A stretch of DNA of 20,769 nt, taken from an uncultured Eubacteriales bacterium (GTDB lineage Bacteria > Bacillota > Clostridia > Oscillospirales > Oscillospiraceae). The stretch covers positions 1 through 20,769 of the forward strand of contig CAJKDY010000021.1 in NCBI GenBank assembly GCA_905198835.1, written 5' to 3'. Under the pieces are notes generated by a model, which searched no databases, was not told the DNA's origin, and saw only the letters and a program-made list of their open reading frames with translations. The translations under genes were made by a program, and so were the position numbers. Shown here piece after piece: positions 1 through 8,214 of this stretch. Position 1 is the stretch's first letter. Every line of letters starts with the position of its first letter.

Positions 1-537
1 TTCCCCAAGGCCCACGCCGTGGCCTACGTCATGATGGCCTTCCGCATCGCCTGGTTCAAGGTCCATCACCCCCTGGCCTTCTATGCCGCCTACTTTACCA
101 TTCGAGCCAAGGCCTTTGACGCCACGGTAATGTGTCTTGGCATGGACCAGGTCAAGGGCAAGATGAAGGAGATCATGGACAAGGATAAAGAGGCCTCCGC
201 CGTGGAGCAGGATATGCTGGTCACGCTGGAGGTCTGCTACGAGTTCTACCTGCGGGGCTTCCGGTTTGAGGCTATCGACCTCTACCGCTCCGACGCCACG
301 CGGTTTTTGGTGGACACGGAGAAGGGGACGCTGCTGCCGCCCTTTATCTCTGTGCCCGGCCTGGGTGAATCGGCGGCTTTGTCCATTGTAGAGCAGCGCA
401 AGGGCAAGTCCTTCATCTCTATCTCTGAGTTCTCCGACGCCTGTCCCAAGGTCTCCAAGGCTCACATCGAGGGGCTGAAGGCCGCCGGGGCCCTGGCGGG
501 GATGCCCGAGACCAGCCAGTTGACGCTGTTCGGATAA
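1..537 (+). CDS. polC: DNA polymerase III alpha subunit, PolC type (3' end only)
   Basis: This is the C-terminal 178 residues of the Gram-positive replicative polymerase; the gene enters from the left edge in frame 1 and stops with TAA at 535-537. The start FPKAHAVAYVMMAFRIAWF and the following PLAFYAAYF are typical of the end of the PolC polymerase domain. The stretch with PGLGESAALSIVEQR looks like the helix-hairpin-helix segment near the C-terminus. The last residues, SQLTLFG, match the QLxLF type of beta-clamp-binding peptide found at the PolC C-terminus, so the end appears intact. No terminator is visible between this stop and the his promoter only 6 bases downstream, so some read-through into the his operon is possible. 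Confidence 0.95.
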   Translation, partial: FPKAHAVAYVMMAFRIAWFKVHHPLAFYAAYFTIRAKAFDATVMCLGMDQVKGKMKEIMDKDKEASAVEQDMLVTLEVCYEFYLRGFRFEAIDLYRSDATRFLVDTEKGTLLPPFISVPGLGESAALSIVEQRKGKSFISISEFSDACPKVSKAHIEGLKAAGALAGMPETSQLTLFG

Positions 538-543
538 AGAGGG

Positions 544-572
544 TTGACTTTAGCGGGGTAGTGTGATAATAT
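544..572 (+). promoter_or_regulatory. Sigma-A promoter of the his operon
   Basis: TTGACT (544-549) and TAATAT (567-572) are separated by 17 bases. Transcription would start near 579, leaving only about 20 bases before the hisZ-hisG ATG at 598, with GGAGG at 586-590. An alternative -10, GATAAT (565-570), would give a 15-base spacer. The leader is too short for a T-box or a leader-peptide attenuator. Confidence 0.65.
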
Positions 573-597
573 ACGAAAGTATTTTGGAGGTGAGCGG

Positions 598-2226
598 ATG
601 AACAACACCATAACCCTGCCTGAGGGTACGCAGGACAGGCTCTTTGAAGAGTGCCAGGAGCGCCGGGGCGTCCAAACCGCCCTCACCGCTCTCTTTCAAG
701 TCCAGGGCTACCAGGAAGTGAGTACGCCGGAGGTAGAATATTACGACCTCTTTGTCCGTTCCGGCAATCCCATGCCCCAAGAGCAGATGCAAAAGATCAT
801 TGGCCGGGACGGCCGCATCATGGTCATGCGGCCCGACTGCACCACCCCCATCGCCCGCATGGCCGCGGCTAAGTTCAAGGATCTGACCGAGCCGCAAAAG
901 CTCTATTATGATGAAACTGTCTTTCGCTCCGACCTCCAGCACAAGGGAAGCCGCAGCGAGATCGCCCAATGCGGTGTGGAGCTTTTGGGCGCCCAGGGCA
1001 GGGAAGCGGACGCACAGATGCTGGCTCTGGCGGCCGACGCCCTGGAGCACGCTGGTCTCAGCCGCTTCCATATCGAGATCGGCCACATGGGCTTTTTCCG
1101 GGAGCTGACCGCCGCTCTTGGCCTGACCGCTCAGGAGACCCAGAAGTTGCAAGCGCTGATGGAGAGCAAGAACTTTGCCGCACTGACCGACCACTTAGCG
1201 CCCTATGCCTCCACCGCCGCCGGAAAGGCCTTGGGGCGGCTTCCCTATCTCTTCGGCGGACCGGAGGTGCTAGACGAGGCAGAGGCCTTGTTCCCCGGCA
1301 CCCAGGTGATCCCCTACCTGCGTTGCGTCTATGAAGCGCTGAAAGCCAGTGGCCGCGGGAATTCCTTCCGCTTTGACCTGGGCCTTGTCCACCAGATCGA
1401 CTACTACACTGGCGTCATCTTCCGGGGCTATACCCAAGGCGCCGGGGATGCGGTCCTCTCCGGCGGACGCTACGACAACCTCCTCTCCGCCTTTGGCCTG
1501 GATGCTCCGGCCATTGGTTTTGCCGCCGACGTTGACGCCATCTGCGCCTGTCTGCGGGAAAAGGCCCCTGCCGACCTGAGCGGAGCGGGGGAGCCTCACC
1601 GGCTGAAGATCGCCCTGACCAAGGGCCGCCTGCAGGATAAGTCCGTGGAGCTATTTGAGCGCATGGGCCTGGATTGCGACCCCATCCGGCATCCGGGCCG
1701 CCGCCTGGTCCACTCTCTTCCCAACTATCCCATGGACGCGGTGCTGGCCAAGGCTCCGGACGTAGTCACCTATGTGGAGCACGGCGTCTGCGATCTGGGC
1801 ATCGTAGGCCGGGATACTCTGCTGGAGCAGGGCCGCAGCTTCTATGAGGTGTTGGACCTGGGGCTGGGCAAGTGCCGTTTTGCCCTGGCTGTCAAAGAGG
1901 GCAGCGATTTCTACGGAACTTATAAGACCCGCCGCATTGCAAGCAAATACCCCGCCGTCACCCGTGCCTTTTTTGAAAAAAAAGGCATGGATGTATCCAT
2001 TATCAAGATCGAGGGCTCGGTGGAGCTGGCCCCCATTCTGAACCTGGCCGACGCCATCGTGGACATTGTAGAGACCGGAGCCACCCTGCGGGAAAACGGC
2101 CTGATCCCCATCGAGGATGTAGCCCAGGTCTCCGCCCGGCTCATTGTCAATACCGCCAGCATGAAGCTCTACAAGGACCAGATCTTGACCTTTATCGACC
2201 AGTGTCGTAGTCATTTGGAGGGATAA
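598..2226 (+). CDS. hisZ-hisG: Fused ATP phosphoribosyltransferase: HisZ regulatory domain + short-form HisG catalytic domain
   Basis: This 542-residue protein covers the first step of histidine biosynthesis, condensation of ATP and PRPP to phosphoribosyl-ATP. Residues 1 to about 325 resemble HisZ, a catalytically inactive class II histidyl-tRNA-synthetase paralogue, with FRSDLQHKG, EIAQCGVELLG and LSGGRYDNLL. After a linker around 325-334 (PADLSGAGEP), residues from about 335 to the end are a complete short HisG: IALTKGRLQDKSVELF, CDLGIVGRDTLLEQG and the PRPP-loop segment DIVETGATLRENGL. HisZ and short HisG are normally separate subunits of a hetero-octamer, so one uninterrupted frame encoding both is unusual. 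The ATG at 598 follows GGAGG with 7-base spacing. It is the first gene of the his operon, 2 bases before hisD. Confidence 0.93.
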   Translation: MNNTITLPEGTQDRLFEECQERRGVQTALTALFQVQGYQEVSTPEVEYYDLFVRSGNPMPQEQMQKIIGRDGRIMVMRPDCTTPIARMAAAKFKDLTEPQKLYYDETVFRSDLQHKGSRSEIAQCGVELLGAQGREADAQMLALAADALEHAGLSRFHIEIGHMGFFRELTAALGLTAQETQKLQALMESKNFAALTDHLAPYASTAAGKALGRLPYLFGGPEVLDEAEALFPGTQVIPYLRCVYEALKASGRGNSFRFDLGLVHQIDYYTGVIFRGYTQGAGDAVLSGGRYDNLLSAFGLDAPAIGFAADVDAICACLREKAPADLSGAGEPHRLKIALTKGRLQDKSVELFERMGLDCDPIRHPGRRLVHSLPNYPMDAVLAKAPDVVTYVEHGVCDLGIVGRDTLLEQGRSFYEVLDLGLGKCRFALAVKEGSDFYGTYKTRRIASKYPAVTRAFFEKKGMDVSIIKIEGSVELAPILNLADAIVDIVETGATLRENGLIPIEDVAQVSARLIVNTASMKLYKDQILTFIDQCRSHLEG

Positions 2227-2228
2227 GC

Positions 2229-3509
2229 GTGCTTACCATTATCCAGGGCGGAGCATCCGCCCGGCAGCAGCAGCTCAGCGCCATGCGGGCCCGGGCCGCC
2301 ACAGCTAACGAAACCATCGAAAAGTCCGTTCGCGCCATCATGGAAGCTGTAAGGCAAGAGGGCTTTACAGCGGTGGAGCGCTATACCCAACAGTTTGACC
2401 ACGCCCATCCCTATGAGATTCCGCTCTCTCGGCTGGACGCCGCCTATACCGCTTGTCCTAGGGAGTTGATCGACGCATTGGAGCGGGCCGCCGCCAACAT
2501 CCGGGATTATAACCAGCGCCTGCTGCCCAAGTCCGAGACCTGGGCCTCCCCGGACGGGGGTAAAGTAGGACGGCTTGTCAGAGGTTTGACCCGTGTGGGC
2601 ATTTACGTTCCCGGCGGCACCGCGGCCTATCCCTCGTCGGTGCTGATGAACGCGGTTCCCGCCAAGGTGGCCGGGGTAGAGGAGATCGTTATGGTGACTC
2701 CGCCCACGGAGCATTTGTCCGACGCGGTGCTGGCCGCCGCCAAGATCGCCGGGGTGGACCGCGTCATCGCCGTAGGCGGCGCCCAGGCTGTGGCCGCTTT
2801 GACCTACGGCGCGGGCTTTATTCCCAAGGTGGACAAGCTGGTGGGCCCCGGCAACGCCTATGTGGCCGCTGCCAAGCGCCTGGCCTACGGGCAGCTGGAC
2901 ATCGACATGGTGGCCGGGCCCTCTGAGGTGTTGGTGGTGGCCGACGAGACCGCCGATCCCACCTTTGTGGCCGCCGACCTCCTGAGCCAGGCCGAGCATG
3001 ACCGCCTGGCCTCGGCGGTCCTTCTCACCGACAGTCTGTCTCTGGCCCAGGCAGTAGACGCCGAGATCGCCCGCCAAACGGCCTATCTCAGCCGTAAAGA
3101 TATCATCGAGGACTCGCTCCGGGACTTTGGCTGCGCCTTTGTCTGCGAGAGTCTGGACGAGTGCGCCGCCCTTGCCAACGAGGTGGCGCCCGAGCATTTG
3201 GAGCTCTGCGGCGACAGGGCGGAGGCTCTGCTGTCCCAGATCAAAAACGCCGGAGCGGTCTTCGTGGGCAACTGGTCGCCTGAGCCCTTGGGCGACTATA
3301 TGGCCGGGCCCGACCATGTTTTGCCCACCTCGGGCACGGCCCGCTTCTTCTCACCGCTGTCCGTCACCAGCTTTTTGAAGACCATGAGCGTCATCCAATA
3401 CGGCAAAGAGGAGCTGGCCAAGGTCCAGTCCCAGGTGATCGCTCTAGCTCAGTCCGAGGGCCTTACCGCCCACGCCAACTCCATTCAAGTACGTTTTCAG
3501 GGGGAATGA
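2229..3509 (+). CDS. hisD: Histidinol dehydrogenase
   Basis: This enzyme catalyses the last two steps of the pathway, the NAD-dependent, zinc-requiring oxidation of histidinol to histidine. The 426-residue length is normal for HisD. Family landmarks are VGIYVPGGTAAYPSSVLMN, VDKLVGPGNAYVAAAKR, DMVAGPSEVLVVAD, SQAEHD, NEVAPEHLELC and GDYMAGPDHVLPTSGTARF, which carry the metal-binding and catalytic histidines and acids. It starts at GTG 2229, two bases after the hisZ-hisG stop, with GGAGG at the very end of that gene acting as ribosome-binding site. Its stop overlaps the first possible hisB ATG. Confidence 0.97.
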   Translation: MLTIIQGGASARQQQLSAMRARAATANETIEKSVRAIMEAVRQEGFTAVERYTQQFDHAHPYEIPLSRLDAAYTACPRELIDALERAAANIRDYNQRLLPKSETWASPDGGKVGRLVRGLTRVGIYVPGGTAAYPSSVLMNAVPAKVAGVEEIVMVTPPTEHLSDAVLAAAKIAGVDRVIAVGGAQAVAALTYGAGFIPKVDKLVGPGNAYVAAAKRLAYGQLDIDMVAGPSEVLVVADETADPTFVAADLLSQAEHDRLASAVLLTDSLSLAQAVDAEIARQTAYLSRKDIIEDSLRDFGCAFVCESLDECAALANEVAPEHLELCGDRAEALLSQIKNAGAVFVGNWSPEPLGDYMAGPDHVLPTSGTARFFSPLSVTSFLKTMSVIQYGKEELAKVQSQVIALAQSEGLTAHANSIQVRFQGE

Positions 3510-3511
3510 CC

Positions 3512-4087
3512 ATGCGAAAGGCGCAAGTCAAGCGAGAGACCAAGGAGACCCGGATCGACCTGACGCTCTGCCTGGATGGGGGCGAGATCGCCGTCCAGAC
3601 CGGCATAGGGTTTTTTGACCATATGCTGACAGCCCTGGCCTTTTATGCTGGGTTCGGCCTTCAACTCAGGGTCCAGGGAGACCTGAATGTAGACGGCCAC
3701 CACACCGTGGAGGACACCGGCATCGTCCTGGGCCAGGCGCTACGGGAGGCTCTGGGCGACAAGGCTGGGGTCGTCCGGTTCTCCAGCGTCTTCGTCCCCA
3801 TGGACGAGGCCCTTTGCCGCACGGTGCTGGACATCTCCGGGAGGCCCTATCTGGTCTTTGACGCGCCCATGCCCCAGGAGATCATTGGGGAATACGACAG
3901 CTGCCTGACCGAGGAATTTATGCGGGCCCTGGCGGTCAACGCCGGGCTCACTCTCCACCAAGCCGCCCTCTACGGCAAAAACGCTCACCATATCACCGAG
4001 GCCCTCTTCAAGTCCCTGGGGCTGGCGCTGAAGGAGGCCGTGGCCGTAGGCGGCAGCGGCGTCACCTCCACCAAAGGGGTGCTTTGA
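3512..4087 (+). CDS. hisB: Imidazoleglycerol-phosphate dehydratase
   Basis: This is the Mn-dependent dehydratase that converts imidazole-glycerol-phosphate to imidazole-acetol-phosphate. The protein is 191 residues and monofunctional, with no N-terminal histidinol-phosphatase domain. The metal-binding repeats are present: GFFDHMLT, then DGHHTVEDTGI, and in the second half NAGLTLHQAALYGKNAHHITEA. Two starts are possible. The ATG at 3506 overlaps the hisD stop (ATGA) but lies only one or two bases from the GGGGG ribosome-binding site at 3500-3504. The ATG at 3512 has 7-base spacing and is preferred. The gene ends in TGATG shared with hisH. Confidence 0.96.
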   Translation: MRKAQVKRETKETRIDLTLCLDGGEIAVQTGIGFFDHMLTALAFYAGFGLQLRVQGDLNVDGHHTVEDTGIVLGQALREALGDKAGVVRFSSVFVPMDEALCRTVLDISGRPYLVFDAPMPQEIIGEYDSCLTEEFMRALAVNAGLTLHQAALYGKNAHHITEALFKSLGLALKEAVAVGGSGVTSTKGVL

Positions 4088-4695
4088 TGGGATATATTTC
4101 CATTGTGGACTACGGCGTGGGCAACCTCAAGAGCATTGCCAACGCCTTGGCCTACCTGGGTTTTCAAACGAAGGTCGCCAGCGAGGCCAGTGAGTTGGAG
4201 CACAGCGACGCCATCATCCTACCCGGCGTAGGGGCCTTTCCCGACGCCGCCAAAAAGCTCCGGGCCACCGCCCTGGACCGGACCATCACCGCCCAGGTAG
4301 GCAAAAAGCCGATCTTGGGTATCTGCCTTGGAATGCAGCTTTTGTTTGACTGGGGCGAGGAGGGTGAACACTGTAAGGGCTTTGGCCTTGTCAGCGGTTC
4401 TATCCAGCGCATTCATACGAATTTGAAGCTGCCCCACATTGGCTGGAACACCCTCCGCTTTCCCCGGCCCGATCCCCTCTTTCACGGACTGGAGGAGGGC
4501 TGCGCGGTGTACTTTGTCCACTCCTTCGCCGCCCAGGTGGCGCGAAGCGAGGACCTTCTGGCCACCACCGACTACGGCGCAGCTGTTACCGCCGCCGTGG
4601 GCCGGGGTGCGCTCTATGGCTGCCAGTTCCACCCGGAGAAGAGCGGGGAAGTGGGCCTTACTATTTTGAAGAACTTTGGAGAGATGAACCGATGA
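4087..4695 (+). CDS. hisH: Imidazole glycerol phosphate synthase, glutamine amidotransferase subunit
   Basis: This is the class I glutaminase subunit that feeds ammonia to HisF, with which it forms the IGP synthase. At 202 residues it has the usual length. The N-terminus is ISIVDYGVGNLKSIANAL, the nucleophile elbow is GICLGMQLLF (catalytic Cys), and the His-Glu pair lies in CQFHPEKSGEVG near the C-terminus. The start is the ATG at 4087, which shares one base with the hisB stop. Its own stop overlaps hisA by ATGA. The partner hisF lies two genes downstream, separated by hisA and a small kinase. Confidence 0.97.
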   Translation: MGYISIVDYGVGNLKSIANALAYLGFQTKVASEASELEHSDAIILPGVGAFPDAAKKLRATALDRTITAQVGKKPILGICLGMQLLFDWGEEGEHCKGFGLVSGSIQRIHTNLKLPHIGWNTLRFPRPDPLFHGLEEGCAVYFVHSFAAQVARSEDLLATTDYGAAVTAAVGRGALYGCQFHPEKSGEVGLTILKNFGEMNR

Positions 4696-5417
4696 TCATC
4701 CTGCCTGCCATCGACTTGAAAGACGGCCAATGCGTTCGGCTGCGTAAAGGGGACTTTGATACCGCCCACCAGGTGGCCACCAGCGCCCTGGATACCGCCC
4801 GTGCCTTCCGGGACGCCGGGGCGGCCTGGATCCACATGGTGGATCTGGACGGGGCCCGCAATGGCCGTCGCCAGAACTTCCCCATCATCGACGCCGTGAT
4901 CCGCCAGTCCGGGCTCAAGGTGGAGCTGGGCGGCGGTCTTCGCACCCAACCCGACCTTATTACCGCCGTGGGCGCCGGGGCCAGCCGCGCGGTCATCGGC
5001 TCGGCGGCGGTGACAAATCCTGCGCTGCTGGACTACGCCCTCCAATGGTGTCCCGCCCAGACCGCCGTGGGCATCGACAGCCTGGATGGCAAGGTTCGCA
5101 CCGCTGGCTGGGAATCCGACAGCGGCCTGGACTATCTGGAATTTGCGAGATTTGTGGTGGCAAAGGGTGTGAAGGTCATTATCTTTACAGATATTGCTAC
5201 CGACGGTATGCTCTCCGGACCCAGCTTTGACAAGCTCTCCGCTCTGCAAAAGACGGTGCCCGGCTGCGACATTGTGGCCTCCGGCGGCGTGACCACCCTG
5301 GACGATATCAAGCGTTTGCGGGATATGGGTCTTTACGGCGCCATTGTGGGCAAGGCCTACTACGCCGGCACCTTAGACCTGGCCCAGGCCATTCGGGAAG
5401 CTGGCCCCCAGGCATGA
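4692..5417 (+). CDS. hisA: Phosphoribosylformimino-5-aminoimidazole carboxamide ribotide isomerase
   Basis: This (beta-alpha)8 barrel performs the Amadori isomerisation of ProFAR to PRFAR. It has 241 residues, as expected. The first catalytic Asp is in IILPAIDLKDGQCVRL and the second in IIFTDIATDGMLSGP. The phosphate-binding segments VELGGGLR and IVASGGVTTLDDI are both present. It is the paralogue of hisF in this operon. It is translationally coupled at both ends by ATGA overlaps, with hisH upstream and the P-loop kinase downstream. Confidence 0.97.
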   Translation: MIILPAIDLKDGQCVRLRKGDFDTAHQVATSALDTARAFRDAGAAWIHMVDLDGARNGRRQNFPIIDAVIRQSGLKVELGGGLRTQPDLITAVGAGASRAVIGSAAVTNPALLDYALQWCPAQTAVGIDSLDGKVRTAGWESDSGLDYLEFARFVVAKGVKVIIFTDIATDGMLSGPSFDKLSALQKTVPGCDIVASGGVTTLDDIKRLRDMGLYGAIVGKAYYAGTLDLAQAIREAGPQA

Positions 5418-5923
5418 AGATCGCGGTGATCGGCTACGCCGGGTCGGGGAAGTCCACTCTAGCCCGGGCTTTGGGGGAACGGTATGCCATCCCTGTACTC
5501 CACTTCGACACTGTCCAGTTCACCCCAGGTTGGCAAGAGCGAAGCAGAGAAGAGGCTCAGCGCATGGTCCATGCGTTTATGGAGAACCCGGAGTGGGTCA
5601 TCGATGGGACCTATTCCAAATTTGAGTACCAGCGTCGGATGGAAGAAGCGGATCAGATCATTTTCTTGAATTTTTCCCGATTCACCTGTTTTTTTCGGGC
5701 GTTGCGGCGCTATTTCACCTTCCGCGGCAAGAACAGACCCGATATGGCCGACGGCTGTAACGAAAAGATGGACTTGGAATTTGTCTGGTGGCTCCTCTGG
5801 GAAGGCCGCACCCACAAGAAGAGGGAGAAGTTCCGGCACATCCTGGATACATACCCGGAGAAAACGGTGGTTTTGAAGAGCCAGCGGGACATTGATCGGT
5901 ATTTGGAGGGCGTATCATGTTAG
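5414..5923 (+). CDS. Small P-loop kinase, FlaR / topology-modulation-protein type, inserted in the his operon
   Basis: This 169-residue protein begins with a Walker A motif, GYAGSGKST (residues 7-15), followed by VLHFDTVQFTPGW, WVIDGTYSKF, ADQIIFLNFSRF, and an arginine-rich lid-like segment (ALRRYF, HKKREKF). This is the pattern of the adenylate-kinase-like family often annotated as DNA topology modulation protein FlaR. The true substrate of that family is not established. It overlaps hisA by ATGA and hisF by 7 bases, so it is firmly built into the his operon between two sequential pathway enzymes. It contains no recognisable histidine-pathway motif. A role linked to nucleotide by-products of the pathway is only a guess. 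Confidence 0.82.
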   Translation: MKIAVIGYAGSGKSTLARALGERYAIPVLHFDTVQFTPGWQERSREEAQRMVHAFMENPEWVIDGTYSKFEYQRRMEEADQIIFLNFSRFTCFFRALRRYFTFRGKNRPDMADGCNEKMDLEFVWWLLWEGRTHKKREKFRHILDTYPEKTVVLKSQRDIDRYLEGVSC

Positions 5924-6672
5924 CCAAGCGCATCATCCCCTGCCTGGACGTGAAGGACGGTAGGGTGGTCAAGGGGGTCAATTTCGTGGGTCTGCGAGAC
6001 GCGGGCGACCCGGTGGCCCTGGCAAAATACTACTCCGACCAAGGGGCGGACGAGATCGTCTTTTTGGACATTACCGCCACCCATGAGTACCGAGACACGG
6101 TGGCCCATGTGGTGGAGGCCACGGCGGCCCAAGTCTTTGTGCCGCTGACGGTGGGCGGCGGCATCCGTACCCTGGAGGACTTTCAGCTCCTCTTACGTTC
6201 CGGGGCGGACAAAATTTCGGTAAACTCCGCCGCCATCCAGGATAAGACGCTGATCTCCCGGGCCGCGGGGCGCTTTGGCAGCCAGTGTGTGGTGGTGGCT
6301 ATCGACGCCAAGCGCAACGCAAAGGGCGCTTGGGAGGTGGTGACCCACGGTGGCCGGGTCTTCACCGGGCTGGACGCCATCGCCTGGGCCAAGGAGGCTG
6401 AAGGCCTGGGCGCGGGCGAGGTGTTGCTCACCAGCATGGACGCCGACGGGACCAAGGCGGGGTTTGACCTACCGCTGACAAAGGCTGTCACAGACGCGGT
6501 CAGTATCCCGGTCATCGCCTCCGGCGGCTGTGGCAGCCTGGAGCATTTTGCCGAGGTCTTTGAGGAGACCGGCTGCGACGCCGCCCTGGCCGCATCCCTG
6601 TTTCACTTCGGTGAGCTCACCGTGCCCCAGGTCAAGGAATTTTTGCGCGCCCGGCATATCCCGGTGCGGTAG
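5917..6672 (+). CDS. hisF: Imidazole glycerol phosphate synthase, cyclase subunit
   Basis: HisF is the barrel subunit that, with HisH, converts PRFAR and ammonia to IGP and AICAR. Its 251 residues match the family. The catalytic Asp residues are in AKRIIPCLDVKDGRVVKG (near residue 11) and CVVVAIDAKR (near residue 130). The glycine-rich phosphate sites PLTVGGGIRTLEDF and PVIASGGCGSLEHF are intact. The ATG at 5917 follows TTGGAGGGCG and lies 7 bases inside the preceding kinase gene. hisI follows after 13 bases. Confidence 0.97.
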   Translation: MLAKRIIPCLDVKDGRVVKGVNFVGLRDAGDPVALAKYYSDQGADEIVFLDITATHEYRDTVAHVVEATAAQVFVPLTVGGGIRTLEDFQLLLRSGADKISVNSAAIQDKTLISRAAGRFGSQCVVVAIDAKRNAKGAWEVVTHGGRVFTGLDAIAWAKEAEGLGAGEVLLTSMDADGTKAGFDLPLTKAVTDAVSIPVIASGGCGSLEHFAEVFEETGCDAALAASLFHFGELTVPQVKEFLRARHIPVR

Positions 6673-6685
6673 GGGAGGGAAGACT

Positions 6686-7012
6686 GTGTTTGACTTGGAC
6701 AAGCTCTTTGAAAAATCCGACCTGATCCCCGCCATCGTGCAGGATGCCGAGACGAAGGAGGTCCTGATGCTGGGTTTTGCCAACAAAGAGGCCGTCCGCT
6801 TGACCTTGGAGACCAAAACCGCCTGGTTCTGGTCCCGCAGCCGGAAGAAGCTCTGGAACAAGGGGGAGAGCTCGGGGCACTTTTTGAAGGTCCACAAGGT
6901 CGTCACCGACTGCGACACCGACACCCTGCTCTATGTCTGTACGCCCTTGGGTCCCACCTGTCACACAGGGGCCAGGAGCTGCTTTTTCAACACCATTTGG
7001 GAGGAAGAATAA
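6686..7012 (+). CDS. hisI: Phosphoribosyl-AMP cyclohydrolase
   Basis: This is the zinc enzyme that opens the adenine ring of phosphoribosyl-AMP, the third pathway step. It is 108 residues and monofunctional, with HisE on a separate gene. Diagnostic segments are EVLMLGFANKEAV, FWSRSRKKLWNKGESSGH and the metal-binding part CDTDTLLYVCTPLGPTCHTG followed by ARSCFF. The start is GTG at 6686, supported by GGGAGG about 7 bases upstream; the longer open frame upstream lies inside hisF and is not used. The stop lies one base before the hisE ATG. Confidence 0.95.
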   Translation: MFDLDKLFEKSDLIPAIVQDAETKEVLMLGFANKEAVRLTLETKTAWFWSRSRKKLWNKGESSGHFLKVHKVVTDCDTDTLLYVCTPLGPTCHTGARSCFFNTIWEEE

Positions 7013-7013
7013 C

Positions 7014-7340
7014 ATGAAACACGTCTTTACCGAGCTTTACAAGGTCATCGAGGACCGCCGGGCCAATCCCCAGGAGGGGTCCTACACCTGCTACCTTTTT
7101 GACAAGGGTCTGGACAAGATCCTGAAAAAGGTGGGCGAGGAGTGCGCGGAGACCATCATCGCCGCCAAAAATGGCAACAAGGAGGAGACGGTGGGCGAGA
7201 TCGCCGACCTCTTCTACCATGTTTTGGTCATGATGGTCAACGAGGGGCTCCCCCTTACCGACGTCACCGCCGAGCTGGACCGGCGCAGCCAGAAGATCGG
7301 CAATCTCAAGCAGTTCCACGTCTCCGACCATGAGAGTTAA
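7014..7340 (+). CDS. hisE: Phosphoribosyl-ATP pyrophosphatase
   Basis: This MazG-like all-alpha enzyme removes pyrophosphate from phosphoribosyl-ATP, the second pathway step. Its 108 residues and the sequence KVGEECAETIIAAKNGNKEE followed by VGEIADLFYHVLVMM (the EExxE and ExxD metal ligands) identify it. The N-terminal part, YKVIEDRRANPQEGSYTCYL, is also typical. The ATG at 7014 is one base after the hisI stop, with GGGAGGAAG inside the end of hisI as ribosome-binding site. rsmA follows after 5 bases, with no terminator. Confidence 0.96.
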   Translation: MKHVFTELYKVIEDRRANPQEGSYTCYLFDKGLDKILKKVGEECAETIIAAKNGNKEETVGEIADLFYHVLVMMVNEGLPLTDVTAELDRRSQKIGNLKQFHVSDHES

Positions 7341-7345
7341 AGAGA

Positions 7346-8203
7346 ATGGACCTATGTGACCTGCGGGACATCCAAGCCCTGCTGAAGCGCCACGGCTTTC
7401 ACTTTTCCAAGTCCATGGGCCAGAACTTTCTGATCGAGGCCCAAGTCCCTGTGAGCATTGCCGACGCTTCCGGGGCGGACCGGGACTGCGCCGTGCTGGA
7501 GATCGGCCCCGGCATCGGCCCGCTAACGGTCCAGCTGGCCCAACGGGCCGGGAAGGTGGCCGCCGTGGAGCTGGATCAGTCTCTTTTACCTGTACTGGCC
7601 GAAACCTTGACAGACCTTGCAAATACAGAGGTCATCCCAGGCGATGTGATGAAGCTGGACTTGAATACCCTTGTAGCTGACAAGTTTAAGGGCTTTACAC
7701 CTATTGTGTGCGCCAATCTGCCCTACAACATCACGACCCCTGTCATGACCCGTCTGTTGGAGGGTGGTCTGTTTGCCTCGGTGACCGTCATGATCCAGCG
7801 GGAGGTAGCCAAGCGGGTATGCGCCACCCCTGGCACCGCCGACTACGGCGCCTTTTCTGTCTTCTGCCAATACCACGCCCGGTGCGACTACCGCTTTGAG
7901 GTAGGTCCCGAGTGCTTTTACCCTGCACCCAAGGTGACCTCGGCGGTGGTAACGTTGACCACACAGCCAAAGCCGGACTGCGTGACTGACGAACACGCCT
8001 TTTTCCAGGTGGTGAAGGCCGCCTTTGCCCAGCGACGCAAGACCCTGCTCAACTGCCTGGGGAGCGCCTATGGAGACCGCTTTTCCAAGGATGCGCTGCG
8101 CCAGATCATCCTGGACTGCGGCCTGGGCGAGGACGTTCGGGGCGAACGGCTGGGTATCCCGGAATTTGCCGCCCTGGCCGATGCTTTATCTCACAGAAAT
8201 TGA
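7346..8203 (+). CDS. rsmA: 16S rRNA (adenine1518-N6/adenine1519-N6)-dimethyltransferase
   Basis: RsmA (KsgA) dimethylates two adjacent adenines near the 3' end of 16S rRNA during late small-subunit assembly, using S-adenosylmethionine. The 285 residues carry SKSMGQNFL (21-29), the SAM-binding motif EIGPGIGPLT (52-61), VELD (74-77) and the catalytic NLPYNI (124-129). The C-terminal helical part contains AFAQRRKTLLNCL. Its own ribosome-binding site (AAAGAGA) is weak, and it lies 5 bases after hisE, which suggests coupling to the his operon. In many Firmicutes rsmA sits near rnmV or veg, so placement at the tail of a his operon is a local arrangement. Confidence 0.95.
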   Translation: MDLCDLRDIQALLKRHGFHFSKSMGQNFLIEAQVPVSIADASGADRDCAVLEIGPGIGPLTVQLAQRAGKVAAVELDQSLLPVLAETLTDLANTEVIPGDVMKLDLNTLVADKFKGFTPIVCANLPYNITTPVMTRLLEGGLFASVTVMIQREVAKRVCATPGTADYGAFSVFCQYHARCDYRFEVGPECFYPAPKVTSAVVTLTTQPKPDCVTDEHAFFQVVKAAFAQRRKTLLNCLGSAYGDRFSKDALRQIILDCGLGEDVRGERLGIPEFAALADALSHRN

Positions 8204-8214
8204 GGAGCGATCGC

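Noticed and set aside
2211..3317. 368-residue minus-strand frame opposite hisD
   Set aside because: hisD is a full-length, motif-complete gene on the plus strand. The antisense frame is rich in Gly, His and Arg with no domain, typical of a third-position GC shadow.
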